Assembly: GCF_041245805.1 (NCBI RefSeq)
Contig: NZ_CP162490.1
Location: 4,813,001-4,877,000 of the forward strand
Length of the DNA stretch: 64,000 nucleotides
Reading direction: 5' to 3'
From: Xanthomonas sp. DAR 34887
Lineage (GTDB): Bacteria; Pseudomonadota; Gammaproteobacteria; Xanthomonadales; Xanthomonadaceae
Position 1 is the first letter of the stretch. Every line of letters begins with the position of its first letter. Shown one piece after another: positions 1 to 7,899 of the stretch. The position numbers and the translations under genes are program-made. The notes under the pieces were generated by a model. The model was not told where the DNA came from, made no database searches, and saw only the letters and a list, made by a program, of their open reading frames with translations.

Positions 1-307
1 CGCACGCTTCCGGTCCCGGCGCGCGCACCGAACTGATCACGTTGGCGCCAAGGCTGGGTTCCTGACGGTTGCCGGCAGCTGCCGGTGTACCGCCCTGGCC
101 GGCGGACGGTTCCGGCAACGGCTCTTGGCGTTGGCCGCCAGCCGCTGAAGCGGGTGCCGCGGTGTCCCACCGCTTCTGCTCGGTTCCCTTCGCGCACGGC
201 ATCGACTGGTACACCGTGCCGAGCTTGGGGTCCTTGCACTTGTAGGCCGACTGGGCCGACGCCGGCAACGCCAGCACGCACAACATTGCCGCAAACATTC
301 TGACCAT
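1..307 (-). CDS. Secreted DUF4124-like protein, partial
   Basis: The frame is read from the ATG at 307 leftwards and runs off the window, so only the first ~102 residues are visible. It starts with a short signal peptide (MVRMFAAMLCVLALPASAQS) followed directly by YKCKDPKLGTVYQSMPC, the Cys-containing motif of DUF4124-type periplasmic proteins, then a low-complexity Gln/Pro/Ala/Gly linker. A good ribosome binding site (GGGAGGGCACC before the ATG) supports this start; an in-frame ATG at 298 is an alternative. Function of the family is not established. The open frames on the other strand here are shadows. Confidence 0.7.
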   Translation of the reverse strand, partial: MVRMFAAMLCVLALPASAQSAYKCKDPKLGTVYQSMPCAKGTEQKRWDTAAPASAAGGQRQEPLPEPSAGQGGTPAAAGNRQEPSLGANVISSVRAPGPEAC

Positions 308-743
308 GGTGCCCTCCCCCTGGGTTGAGCGCTAGCTTATACGACCGGCGTCGCTTAGTCGGCGCGTGGTGTGGCGCTCGCAAAACGCGCGCGTGCGTCG
401 CCCCGATCTACTTACCCTGGCTGCAGGGAGCCAATCCAATTTCCATATTTGCCGCGCCTCCTTTTCGATGCTGCGTTCACCGGGGCGCCGATGAATTTTC
501 AGGCCGAACGAAGCTGCGTCACGATTGAAAGGACTACTCCAACCCCGCTACTCTGGCCTGGGGAGAAAACAGTTCGCCGGCCAGTCGAACTCCCCAACGC
601 CGGGGTCGAGATCCAAAGCGGGTGACACGTCAATGGCAGGTTTTGTGCTGCTGGCGCTCGCTCGCCCAATCCGGAACCCGATGCGCCCTGCTCTCCATAT
701 CGCTGACCCACCCTAACCAATGCATTTCTCAAGGAAGATGCTC
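308..743. other. Intergenic region without recognised gene
   Basis: About 435 bases between two divergently transcribed secreted-protein genes. The short open frames present have no Shine-Dalgarno sequence and unconvincing composition. It probably holds the two divergent promoters; I see no clear hairpin or repeat. Confidence 0.5.
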
Positions 744-1385
744 ATGCTCATTAGCCGCCCCCATCGCCTCGCGCTGCTTCTACTCGGTGCGGCATTGGCT
801 GTCACCTCCGCCCATGCGCAGACGTCTACCGCGATCGATGCGATGCGCCAATACCCGGCCTACCGCCATGCCGTGGAATCGGTGATGCAGCAGTACGAAT
901 CCTCGCTGCGTGGCAAATGCCCCAGCATCCAGGCAGATTGGAACAAGGCCACCGCGCACGTGGCCTTGGAGCCGACGCTGGACGACCAGGGCCGGATCGT
1001 CAAAGCCGTCTGGGTGGATACCGTCCCGGGTACGGCCTGCGGTCAGAAGCGGCGCTACAACGCCATCACCATCTTCAATAACGGCGAGCCGTCCGTGTTG
1101 CCGCTGTTCCCCGGCGAATCGGAGTCCAATCCGGTGCTGCAAAGAGACACCATTCCTTATGTGCGCAACGCATTGGCCATGAAGAAAGTCTTGCCAAAGG
1201 ACTGCGAGATAGACGTGCTGGAAACCCAGTTGCCGGGCGGTCATCCTGCAGCGAAGCAGCCATGGGACGAACAATGGCGCGTCGACGCCTGCGGCACGCA
1301 GTATTTGGCGAAAGTGCGCTATATCCCGGATGCGACCGGCACCACCATCAGTATCGGCCCAAGGGACGTCGCCCCCGCAAAGTAG
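744..1385 (+). CDS. Secreted protein of unknown function
   Basis: A protein of about 213 residues. The N-terminus (MLISRPHRLALLLLGAALAV) followed by an AHA-QT cleavage site is a Sec signal peptide. The start at 744 is chosen because AAGGA lies 8 bases upstream; ATGs at 738 and 720 are in frame but badly spaced. The mature part has four or more cysteines (GKCPS, GTACGQ, KDCEID, DACGTQ), consistent with a disulfide-bonded periplasmic protein, and could be TonB-C-like in general character, but I recognise no family. It stands alone between non-coding regions. Confidence 0.65.
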   Translation: MLISRPHRLALLLLGAALAVTSAHAQTSTAIDAMRQYPAYRHAVESVMQQYESSLRGKCPSIQADWNKATAHVALEPTLDDQGRIVKAVWVDTVPGTACGQKRRYNAITIFNNGEPSVLPLFPGESESNPVLQRDTIPYVRNALAMKKVLPKDCEIDVLETQLPGGHPAAKQPWDEQWRVDACGTQYLAKVRYIPDATGTTISIGPRDVAPAK

Positions 1386-1602
1386 CTGCAATGCGCTCTG
1401 CGCCCGGAGTGACCGGAACGGTCCTTCGGTGCGGGCGGCTACGGGCGGAAACGCCTCGTAGAAGATACTTCCCGAGGGGAAGACGCCGCGCGGCGATCCA
1501 TGGAATCCCGTGCGCACGGCCACGCCGTCCTCTCCGATCGGATGGCGTCGCTAGCCACGCCATGCGCTTGGGACGTTCGGTCAGCGCCAGCTACGCAGTC
1601 AC

Positions 1603-1662
1603 CCGAAGATGGCACCGGTGCATCCGAGTGATCGGGCTGCCAAGCCCAGCTGCGTGATTTAA
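1603..1662. repeat. Solitary copy of the symE-leader repeat
   Basis: About 60 bases here closely match a segment of the leaders upstream of the two symE-like genes (near 15300-15370 and 18062-18120). The shared core includes ATCGGGCTGCCAAGCCC, a small hairpin, followed by GCTGCGTGATTT. No symE gene or T-run terminator follows here, so this is either a remnant of a third cassette or evidence that the segment is a dispersed repeat. Confidence 0.6.
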
Positions 1663-1728
1663 GGGCAGCTCCAATAACTTCAGTCCAGAAGCTGCAAGTT
1701 GCGCATGTCCACGGCGTGTCGTTTCCAT

Positions 1729-1794
1729 GTCGCGGCTGAAGCCGCTCCTACAAGAGCACGACGCACATGGTGTAGGAGCGGCTTCAGCCGCGAC
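1729..1794. repeat. REP-like palindrome
   Basis: Two 24-base arms (1729-1752 and 1771-1794) are perfect inverted complements around an 18-base loop; the arm contains GCGGCTGAAGCCGCTCC. This is the usual form of extragenic palindromes in Xanthomonas and Pseudomonas genomes. It lies between convergently oriented genes (744-1385 and 1899-2570), where it could also end transcription, although there is no T-run. Confidence 0.8.
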
Positions 1795-1898
1795 AGGAGA
1801 ACGAAGTGGCCGTGATGCCAAGGCATCCAGGCTGGGCGCATCGGCGGCGGCTCGCAAGCGTCCACAGCGCGGGGACGAGGCGACGCGACCATACCGGC

Positions 1899-2570
1899 TC
1901 AGCCTGCCGGCAGCGGATACAGGCTCGCCTCGCGAACGTAGCCGGCACGCGGCGTGCCGTCTGCCTCGTACCAGGCGATGTAGACGTAGCCGCGAGTCAG
2001 TTCCGCAGACCGATAAGACTTGTTGACCCACACGCCCACATCGGCCTTCGGCGGGCGCACGGACGTGTCCCGCACCATCTCCAGCCCGTGCGAGCGCTGC
2101 TTGACCTGATACAGCGGCGCACGCGATTGCTTGAGTACGCGTACCCCCACATACGAACTGCTGACGTTGTCGCGGCGGTCGAGCGACATCCGATCCGGAC
2201 ATGCACCCGGCACTCCGTCGCGCGAGGGTTCCAAGGTGATCTGCTGGGCGAAGCCGCCCTTCGCGATCGAATAGACCTCGGTCTGGAAACGGCGCGCAGG
2301 CTGGTCCGGCACCCAGGTGTCCACCGCATAGGCTTCGCCGGCATCCGAGCGCTGGTACAGCTCGACCGGCGACAAGCGTCCTGAAAACGCCAGACGGCAA
2401 GTGCCATCGTGCAGATAGCCGCTGATCGTGCCGGCATCGCGATCGACCGCGAGCAGCAAGCCTCGGTCGAACGTACCGCCGGCCACTGTCGCTTCGCTGC
2501 AAAGCGCGGACAGCGGGCATGCGGCGAGCAGGCAAAGCGCGATCATGGAAAGCGGAGCGGAATGCTTCAT
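1899..2570 (-). CDS. Secreted protein of unknown function
   Basis: About 223 residues. The ATG at 2570 gives MKHSAPLSMIALCLLAACPL, a signal peptide with a possible lipoprotein-like AAC or an LCS cleavage region. A longer in-frame extension upstream lacks signal features. The mature protein is polar, with aromatic-rich stretches (GYVYIAWYEADGTPRAGYV) near the C-terminus. No family recognised. Its 3' end faces the REP palindrome and the upstream neighbour is the CPBP protease gene on the same strand, 111 bases away. Confidence 0.6.
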   Translation of the reverse strand: MKHSAPLSMIALCLLAACPLSALCSEATVAGGTFDRGLLLAVDRDAGTISGYLHDGTCRLAFSGRLSPVELYQRSDAGEAYAVDTWVPDQPARRFQTEVYSIAKGGFAQQITLEPSRDGVPGACPDRMSLDRRDNVSSSYVGVRVLKQSRAPLYQVKQRSHGLEMVRDTSVRPPKADVGVWVNKSYRSAELTRGYVYIAWYEADGTPRAGYVREASLYPLPAG

Positions 2571-2681
2571 GGACAGATGATCGTGAACAGGCGATTGACG
2601 CAGATGATAGCGACAGGAGCGCCGCACCCGCGCCCGACCACATCATGCGCTACGTTGCGCACGCGCCTGCCGTCAGACGCG

Positions 2682-3344
2682 CTATGCATAGGCCACCAGC
2701 GCCAATAGGTCCATCAAGCCGTGGGCAATGATGGCAGGCCACAGTCGGCCGGTCCGCGCGAACCACCAGCCGAGGATCAGCCCCACGATGACCAATGAAA
2801 TCGCGCCGATGGGGCCCTGGTACAGATGATACGAGGCGCGGATCGCCACGCTGACGTTCACCGCGAATGCCGGGCTGTGGCGGCGCTGCAGCACGCGGAT
2901 CACGTAGGCGCAGACGAACACCTCTTCGAAGATCGGATTGATCAGCGAGACCACTACCACCGCGGCCAGCGACAGCTTGCCGGCCACCATCGCATCCATG
3001 GAAGGATTCACCCCCTCGGCCATGTCCGCGCCCAGCCACTTCAACGGATAGCACGCCGCGATGCACGCAAGCAGCAGGCCGATCGCCGGGCGGATGTCGC
3101 GTCCCTGCCAGCGCAGCCCCAAAGCCTGCGGCGTCCAGCTTCGGAACCACAGGACCGGGACCAGCAATGCCAGCACCAGCAGTTCGTAGAACGCCAGGCC
3201 CCACAGGCCCGCCTCGGAGAACGACGGCTCGAAGGCGGGCGCCAGCACGGCCGAAAGGCTCCAGTAGATGGGCAGTCCCAATGCGGTCGCGACCACGAAC
3301 AGCAGCTCGCTCCATCCCGCAGATGGCGTGTCGCGTCCTTGCAT
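2682..3344 (-). CDS. CPBP family intramembrane protease
   Basis: About 220 residues with several hydrophobic helices. The family signature is present: FEEVFVCAYVIRVLQRR (Glu-Glu motif), ASYHLYQGPIG (His motif) and IIAHGLMDLL (second His). In many CPBP (Abi/Rce1-type) proteins the first motif is EExxxR; here the Arg position is Cys, as in a subgroup I recall with EExFVxGY. Start at the ATG at 3344. These proteins are membrane metallo-endopeptidases or chaperone-like proteins involved in prenyl-protein or bacteriocin self-immunity processes; the substrate here is unknown. It precedes 1899-2570 and follows 3401-4015 on the same strand. Confidence 0.85.
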   Translation of the reverse strand: MQGRDTPSAGWSELLFVVATALGLPIYWSLSAVLAPAFEPSFSEAGLWGLAFYELLVLALLVPVLWFRSWTPQALGLRWQGRDIRPAIGLLLACIAACYPLKWLGADMAEGVNPSMDAMVAGKLSLAAVVVVSLINPIFEEVFVCAYVIRVLQRRHSPAFAVNVSVAIRASYHLYQGPIGAISLVIVGLILGWWFARTGRLWPAIIAHGLMDLLALVAYA

Positions 3345-3400
3345 CGATCCCCTTTGTCGTCCGGTTGTCCGCCGCGCAGGCCGCTGATGCGACTGGCGCG

Positions 3401-4015
3401 CTAGTACAGCATGTCCTGCGTGCGTTTTGGCAACTCCAGGTCGTAAGCCGCGGCATCGAAATCGCCATCGGCCAGATGGGCATGCATGGTCCCGGCACTG
3501 GGCAGCTGCCCGCGCGGCAGATGCCGCGCCGGATCCCACAGGGCCGAGCGCACGATGGCCTTGGAACAGTGGAAATAGGTGGCGTCGACATGCACCACGA
3601 TCACGCTGCGCGGCAGCTTGCCGCGGACCTCGAAGCGGGCCAGCAAGGCCGGATCGACGCTGATCTCGGCATGTCCGTTCACCCGCAGGCTCTCGCCGAT
3701 GCCGGGCACCAGGAACAGCAGCGACACCCGCGGGTCGTGCAGCAGATTGCGCAAGTTATCGACGCGGTTGTTGCCCGGCCGGTCCGGCACCGCCAGCGTG
3801 CGCGCGTCCAGGATCTGCACGAAGCCGGCATGGTCGCCCTTGGGCGAGCAATCCAGTCCGTCGCTTCCCGCCGACGCCAGCACCACGAACGGCGAGGCAC
3901 GAACGAGGGCTTGGTAGTCGGCGTTCAGATGATCGATCTCCTTGCGCACCGAGCGCTCGGCGGGCTGGCCGTACAGCGCTTCGAGCGCTTCGAGGGTGGC
4001 GATGCGGTGCGACAT
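3401..4015 (-). CDS. PPOX-class FMN-dependent flavoprotein
   Basis: 204 residues, a typical length for pyridoxamine-phosphate-oxidase-fold proteins of the MSMEG_1061/DR2398 group. Recognisable segments are FVVLASAGSDGLDCSPKGD in the first half, DRPGNNRVDNLRNLLHDPR (FMN phosphate/ribityl contact region), and GESLRVNGHAEIS, with a C-terminal helical tail. It should bind FMN and act in the cytoplasm as an oxidoreductase of unknown substrate. The ATG at 4015 is the natural start. Same strand as the CPBP gene downstream and the LysR gene upstream, with 56- and 101-base gaps, so co-transcription is possible. Confidence 0.85.
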   Translation of the reverse strand: MSHRIATLEALEALYGQPAERSVRKEIDHLNADYQALVRASPFVVLASAGSDGLDCSPKGDHAGFVQILDARTLAVPDRPGNNRVDNLRNLLHDPRVSLLFLVPGIGESLRVNGHAEISVDPALLARFEVRGKLPRSVIVVHVDATYFHCSKAIVRSALWDPARHLPRGQLPSAGTMHAHLADGDFDAAAYDLELPKRTQDMLY

Positions 4016-4116
4016 GCTGGTGTCCTGTATTTGTCGATGGCGTGTGGTAGGGCGGTGGCGAATCCTCGAACCGCTCGCACATCGGCTTTGCGGTCCGCTT
4101 CATTCGAGCGGCGGTG

Positions 4117-5037
4117 CTATCCGGGCGCCATGCGCTTGCGGCATTCGCTCAATACCAGCGTGCGCAGCCAGCGATGCGCCGGATCGCGGTCCGAGCGCGG
4201 ATGCCACATCAGCGATACGGTGATGGCATCGGTGGCGACCGGGAGCTCGAACACGTGATCGAGCTGGCGCACCGCCTCCGGCTGCGCCGCCACGAACGAC
4301 GCCGGCACCAACGCCACCAGGTCCGATCCGCGCGCCACCGCCAGGGCAGTGGAGAAGCTGGGTACCACGGTCGCCACCACTCGCTCCAGGCCTTGCAAGT
4401 GCAACGCATCGTCCACCGGACCTTGCGCCCTGCCCTGGCGCGAGGCGACAACATGGCCGAACGCGACGTAACGCTGTGCGGTCACCTCATGCTCCAGCGC
4501 GAGCGGATGCGCCTGCCTGACCACACCGACGAAACGATCGCGATACAGCGCCTGCACCCGCACCTCGGGTCCCATCGCGTTCAGCACGCCGATTTCCAGG
4601 TCGGCCAGGCCCTCGCGCAGCGGCGTGGCGGTCTTCCGCGCCTTCGACGCGAAGTGCAGGCGTACATTTGGCGCAGACGCAGATACCGCATTGACCAGCA
4701 TGGCAGCGAACGCCTCCACGAACGCCTCGTTGGCGCGTACGGTGAACGTGCGCTGCAGCGTCGACAGATCCAGCTCGGCCGGCGACGGGCGCAACACGGC
4801 GCGTGCGGCGTCCACCGCGGCGCGGGTCTGCCCGCGGATCTGCTCGGCGTAGGGCGTCAACACCATGTTGCCGCCTGCCCGGACCAGCAGCGCATCGCCG
4901 GTGGATGCGCGCAGCCGGGTCAGCGTGCGGCTCATCGCCGATGCGCTCAACCCCAGCCGCCGCGCGGCCCCGGCAACGCTGGCCTCCGCCAGCAACGCGT
5001 CCAGCGCAATCAACAGATTCAAATCCGGTTCCGACAT
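4117..5037 (-). CDS. LysR family transcriptional regulator
   Basis: About 306 residues. The ATG at 5037 gives MSEPDLNLLIALDALLAEAS followed by the winged HTH (ASVAGAARRLGLSASAMSRT), then a periplasmic-binding-protein-like effector domain to the C-terminus. It is divergent from the SDR gene starting at 5201, across a 163-base spacer, the classical LysR arrangement in which the regulator controls its divergent neighbour. The inducer is unknown. Confidence 0.92.
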   Translation of the reverse strand: MSEPDLNLLIALDALLAEASVAGAARRLGLSASAMSRTLTRLRASTGDALLVRAGGNMVLTPYAEQIRGQTRAAVDAARAVLRPSPAELDLSTLQRTFTVRANEAFVEAFAAMLVNAVSASAPNVRLHFASKARKTATPLREGLADLEIGVLNAMGPEVRVQALYRDRFVGVVRQAHPLALEHEVTAQRYVAFGHVVASRQGRAQGPVDDALHLQGLERVVATVVPSFSTALAVARGSDLVALVPASFVAAQPEAVRQLDHVFELPVATDAITVSLMWHPRSDRDPAHRWLRTLVLSECRKRMAPG

Positions 5038-5200
5038 GTCCCATCCAGAGCGTGCTCGGCGACATACAGGCGTTCGGCGCAAGGACTAATTGCAGCCCAC
5101 GCGCGTTCCGCTCGCCCGCATGCGCCCTTACATTTCGCACACCGACCGGTTGGCCGGCATCCACGATGCCGCGCGGCCCGGCCCCTACGAGGCTCGATCA

Positions 5201-5905
5201 ATGACACGCATTCCTCCGCAGAAAACCGTCCTGCTCATCGGCGCATCGCGCGGCCTGGGCCTCGCGATGGCCGAAGGCTACCTGAAACGCCAATGGCGCG
5301 TCATCGCCACCGAGCGCGCCGGCATCCCAAGCAAGCTGCACACGCTCGTGCAGGCGTATCCGGACACGCTGCGCATCGAATCGGTCGATATCGCCGTTCC
5401 TGAGCAGGTGGCGGCGCTACGCCAGCGCCTACACGGCGAACAGCTGGACCTGCTGTTCGTCAACGCCGGAGTCAAGAACGACGACCGCGAGACCATCGCC
5501 GATGTCTCCACCGAGGAATTCGTCCGTGTCATGGTCACCAACGCCCTGAGCCCGATGCGCGTCATCGAGACCTTCGTGGATCTGGTGCGCCCCACCGGCA
5601 GCATCGGCGCGATGTCGTCGGGACAAGGCAGCATCGGCAACAACAGCAACGGCCAGTACGAGGTGTACCGCGCCAGCAAGGCGGCGCTCAACATGTGCAT
5701 GCGCAGCTTCGCCGCCCGGCACAGGGACGACCCGCGCACCTTGCTGCTGATGGCCCCCGGATGGGTGCAGACCGACATGGGCGGCCCCGAGGCGCGCCTG
5801 ACCATCGGGGAAAGCATTCCAAAGCTGCTGGACACCATTGAGGCGTCTGCGGGACGGGGCGGGTTGCACTACCTGGACTATCTGGGGCGGGTGGTGCCTT
5901 GGTAG
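5201..5905 (+). CDS. Short-chain dehydrogenase/reductase (SDR)
   Basis: About 234 residues from the ATG at 5201. The Rossmann cofactor motif is LIGASRGLGLAMAEG, the structural NAG motif is FVNAGVKND, and the catalytic Ser...YxxxK set is seen as MSSGQGSIGN followed by YRASKAALNMC. The active-site context resembles the C-factor/short SDR subgroup. It is an NAD(P)-dependent oxidoreductase with unknown substrate, probably controlled by the divergent LysR regulator. An upstream in-frame extension to 5090 would run through the intergenic promoter region and is not favoured. Confidence 0.92.
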   Translation: MTRIPPQKTVLLIGASRGLGLAMAEGYLKRQWRVIATERAGIPSKLHTLVQAYPDTLRIESVDIAVPEQVAALRQRLHGEQLDLLFVNAGVKNDDRETIADVSTEEFVRVMVTNALSPMRVIETFVDLVRPTGSIGAMSSGQGSIGNNSNGQYEVYRASKAALNMCMRSFAARHRDDPRTLLLMAPGWVQTDMGGPEARLTIGESIPKLLDTIEASAGRGGLHYLDYLGRVVPW

Positions 5906-6010
5906 GGGAGGCGGTGAACGCCTGAGCCTTCCTGACTCGCCAGAATGTTGGGTCGGATACCCATTGCAAGGCTAAGAAGGCCCGCAGGCAGCAGCAGGTC
6001 TAACTGCGAA

Positions 6011-6304
6011 TCAGCCTTTTTTCTTTACAGCCAAAAAGAGAAGAACGAAGGTAATAGCCATAAGAGCCACCAGCATATAGCTAGAAAAATCAAAAATTTG
6101 GACGAACTGCGCTACGCAATGTTTGGATGAGCACAAGCCAGGAACGTTCCGGGCAGCCAACCTCACCAGAACAACACCGAGAGTCATATCCACGGCAAGA
6201 ACTATGGAGGGCACGATTGTGCGTCCTCTCCGCCTTTCCATAAGAAACCATCCGCAAGAAATAGCTAGAGATAGAAAATAGGCAATCAAGAAATTGTTGT
6301 TCAT
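6011..6304 (-). CDS. Small membrane protein, candidate orphan immunity protein
   Basis: 97 residues with three hydrophobic stretches (near 4-20, 30-50 and 72-92) and a charged C-terminus ending KKKG. GAGGA lies upstream of the ATG at 6304. A clear paralogue of the same length sits at 62648-62941 on the same strand; both share VLVRLAAR, two cysteines in a CSS..C pattern, and FSSYM/VM. It lies at the end of a series of small genes downstream of the RHS toxin and directly after a decayed RHS core, so an immunity function against a membrane-acting or periplasmic toxin tip is a reasonable inference, not shown. Confidence 0.55.
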   Translation of the reverse strand: MNNNFLIAYFLSLAISCGWFLMERRRGRTIVPSIVLAVDMTLGVVLVRLAARNVPGLCSSKHCVAQFVQIFDFSSYMLVALMAITFVLLFLAVKKKG

Positions 6305-6379
6305 CTTCTTGTCCTCATTCGCCCACAGATGACCGTCAAGCCAGATGACTTTTTGGACCGCACAGCTATCCGCGTCGTG

Positions 6380-6590
6380 ATTGCCGAGCCGATGCGGCTA
6401 CGGTCAGCGCTTGCATCATAGTCCCGAAAGCAGCCGGGCCGAGCTTCGCCTCGCTGCCATAACACTGCTCCGGAGGCGCTGCTGAACGAATACCGCGCCA
6501 GCGCGATCCGCAGCCTATCCCGGCTGGCATGTTGTCTAACGCGCCGGCTTCACTCTTGACGCCCCACTTTCAGATCGCCGCGTCGCGCCA
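6380..6590 (-). pseudogene. Decayed RHS core fragment
   Basis: On the minus strand this segment aligns by eye with the end of the intact RHS core at about 8400-8580. One frame still reads FRDYDASADRSRIGSAI against YFRDYDTSTGRYEQSDPIG of the intact gene, with PEQCYGS upstream in another frame against PGQRYDG. Frameshifts and a deletion have destroyed it. It marks an older RHS C-terminal end that was displaced, leaving the small gene at 6011-6304 behind it. Confidence 0.65.
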
Positions 6591-6606
6591 ACCCAATCTA
6601 TTTAGA

Positions 6607-6852
6607 TCATTTCCTTAAGTATTCTTCTGGCAGTAAAAATCCATCAGGCTTAATCGAGGGATGCTCTCTGTAAAGAGGGTTCAGCAAATTAAGAAGCAAT
6701 TCACCAGAAATTCGACCGATCAATTGGCGAATTATTTTTGCCTCTTCTTCTGGGGCAGTATCCATTGCCAAAGCAATTGCCTCATCCAAGTAGGCATTTG
6801 CATCCAAGATTTTATTGCAGATCTTCTCTGCGACGTCCTGATTGGAGATCAT
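6607..6852 (-). CDS. Small acidic protein, candidate orphan immunity protein
   Basis: 81 residues, predicted alpha-helical and acidic in the first half (DAPEEEAKIIRQLIGRISGE-like region, residues 30-50), with a C-terminal PDGFLLPEEYLRK. The base composition is clearly more AT-rich than that of the core genes. Position and size fit the run of immunity-type genes downstream of the RHS toxin. No family recognised. Confidence 0.5.
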   Translation of the reverse strand: MISNQDVAEKICNKILDANAYLDEAIALAMDTAPEEEAKIIRQLIGRISGELLLNLLNPLYREHPSIKPDGFLLPEEYLRK

Positions 6853-6854
6853 TA

Positions 6855-7000
6855 AGCCCTCGTAGCCGTAGCCAGTTGTACACTACACTACACCAAGGTC
6901 GACTCTCTCACTAATATTTTGGGCAGAAGAAAACGATGGGACTTGCGCTCGAACTGTCCCATAGTGCGGATTACAGACATATCAACATGAGAACGACCAA
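6855..7000 (-). pseudogene. Possible toxin-tip remnant
   Basis: The minus strand here carries a short open frame (GRSHVDMSVIRTMGQFER and on, ending in a stop near 6890) directly upstream of the candidate immunity gene 6607-6852. It has no start signal and looks like the tail of a displaced toxin domain. Weakly supported. Confidence 0.25.
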
Positions 7001-7291
7001 TCAGCTACGCTGTTGTGCGGTCAAGAGTGCGCTGTGCAATGCGTCGAGGTCGAACATGTCGTACTCCAGCTCTTCCAATTGCAGGCAAACAACGGGCGTC
7101 CCGGGTTCAGCTGCCTCAAGAGCAGATCCCTGTTTATGGTAGTTCACTAGATCTTGAAAATACCAAGTGTCATTAACATCTTCCTCAGACAAGTTAAATC
7201 CGATATGGACATATGACTGAACGAGGGGGTATTTCATCTTAACATCAAGATACTCAACCCTGTAGTAAACCCTTCCGATTACATGTTTCAT
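7001..7291 (-). CDS. Candidate orphan immunity protein
   Basis: About 96 residues from the ATG at 7291 (a GTG at 7300 is an alternative). It reads as a small mixed alpha/beta protein rich in Tyr, Asp and Glu, with an acidic C-terminal half (QLEELEYDMFDLDALH). It begins immediately after a short reading frame ending at 7301, which looks like the C-terminus of a lost toxin, the same spacing as the intact toxin/immunity pair at 7900/7897. No family recognised; AT-richer than the core genome. Confidence 0.5.
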   Translation of the reverse strand: MKHVIGRVYYRVEYLDVKMKYPLVQSYVHIGFNLSEEDVNDTWYFQDLVNYHKQGSALEAAEPGTPVVCLQLEELEYDMFDLDALHSALLTAQQRS

Positions 7292-7300
7292 ATACCACAC

Positions 7301-7588
7301 TTATTTACACACCAGGTTTTTATCATCGACACAATCACAATTCACAGCTCGTTCTTCCAAACGAATTGGCCCGGTATCCGCAAGGATTACTCACATCCCT
7401 AGGACCATCGATCCCCTAGGGCCATGGTATCACCCTTATACCTGGACGGCGCCGCTATCGGGCCTTTAGGCATATACCGAATAAACCTTTTCGGATTATC
7501 GACCTCGGTAAATTAGGTCCACCGCAGAGCGGCTTCCCACTGCGCACCACTTGCGGTGGCGACACCTACTTCTGTTCGGAAGAGCCTA
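7301..7588 (-). pseudogene. Fragmented RHS toxin tip
   Basis: This interval lies between two immunity-type genes. It contains pieces of coding-like minus-strand sequence in different frames: a segment ending in GAQWEAALRWT, one reading FIRYMPKGPIAAPSRYKGDT, and a terminal piece reading DTGPIRLEERAV and ending VDDKNLVCK with a TAA at 7301-7303. I read them as fragments of a toxin C-terminus broken by frameshifts, abutting the candidate immunity gene at 7001-7291. The assignment is inference from position and composition. Confidence 0.4.
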
Positions 7589-7897
7589 TCAGCGCTGCAA
7601 TTCTGCTAGAACCGAAGCATCAACATGTTTGCTTCTTGCAATATAGCGCCGCACATCGGCTGCCATTACCTGGTCCGGGTCTACATACGAAAGTTTTACG
7701 AGCTTAAGAAGCACCTCACTTTCTGGCTGCTTTTTTAACCACCAGTGGAATATGCCATTTCTGTCATGCTCAGAGGCATCTTCATGCCCCGGCTCATATC
7801 TATCTTTTATCTCCTCAAACAATTCATCCGGAAACATATCCCACTCAATCCATTCACCCGGAAAATTCATCAATATCATGTAGTCACTCTTGTTCAT
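7589..7897 (-). CDS. Candidate immunity protein for the RHS toxin
   Basis: 102 residues, acidic, with aromatic-rich segments (FPGEWIEWDMFPDELFEEI; RNGIFHWWLKKQPESEVLL). It starts two bases after the stop codon of the RHS gene, the standard position for the cognate immunity protein of a polymorphic toxin. AT-richer than the RHS core, like the toxin tip. No family name can be given with confidence. Confidence 0.65.
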   Translation of the reverse strand: MNKSDYMILMNFPGEWIEWDMFPDELFEEIKDRYEPGHEDASEHDRNGIFHWWLKKQPESEVLLKLVKLSYVDPDQVMAADVRRYIARSKHVDASVLAELQR

Positions 7898-7899
7898 AC

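Noticed and set aside
1591..2646. 351-codon minus-strand frame covering 1899-2570 in another register
   Set aside because: Arg/Ala/Ser-rich shadow that runs through the REP palindrome and the leader-type repeat; the frame at 1899-2570 has the signal peptide.
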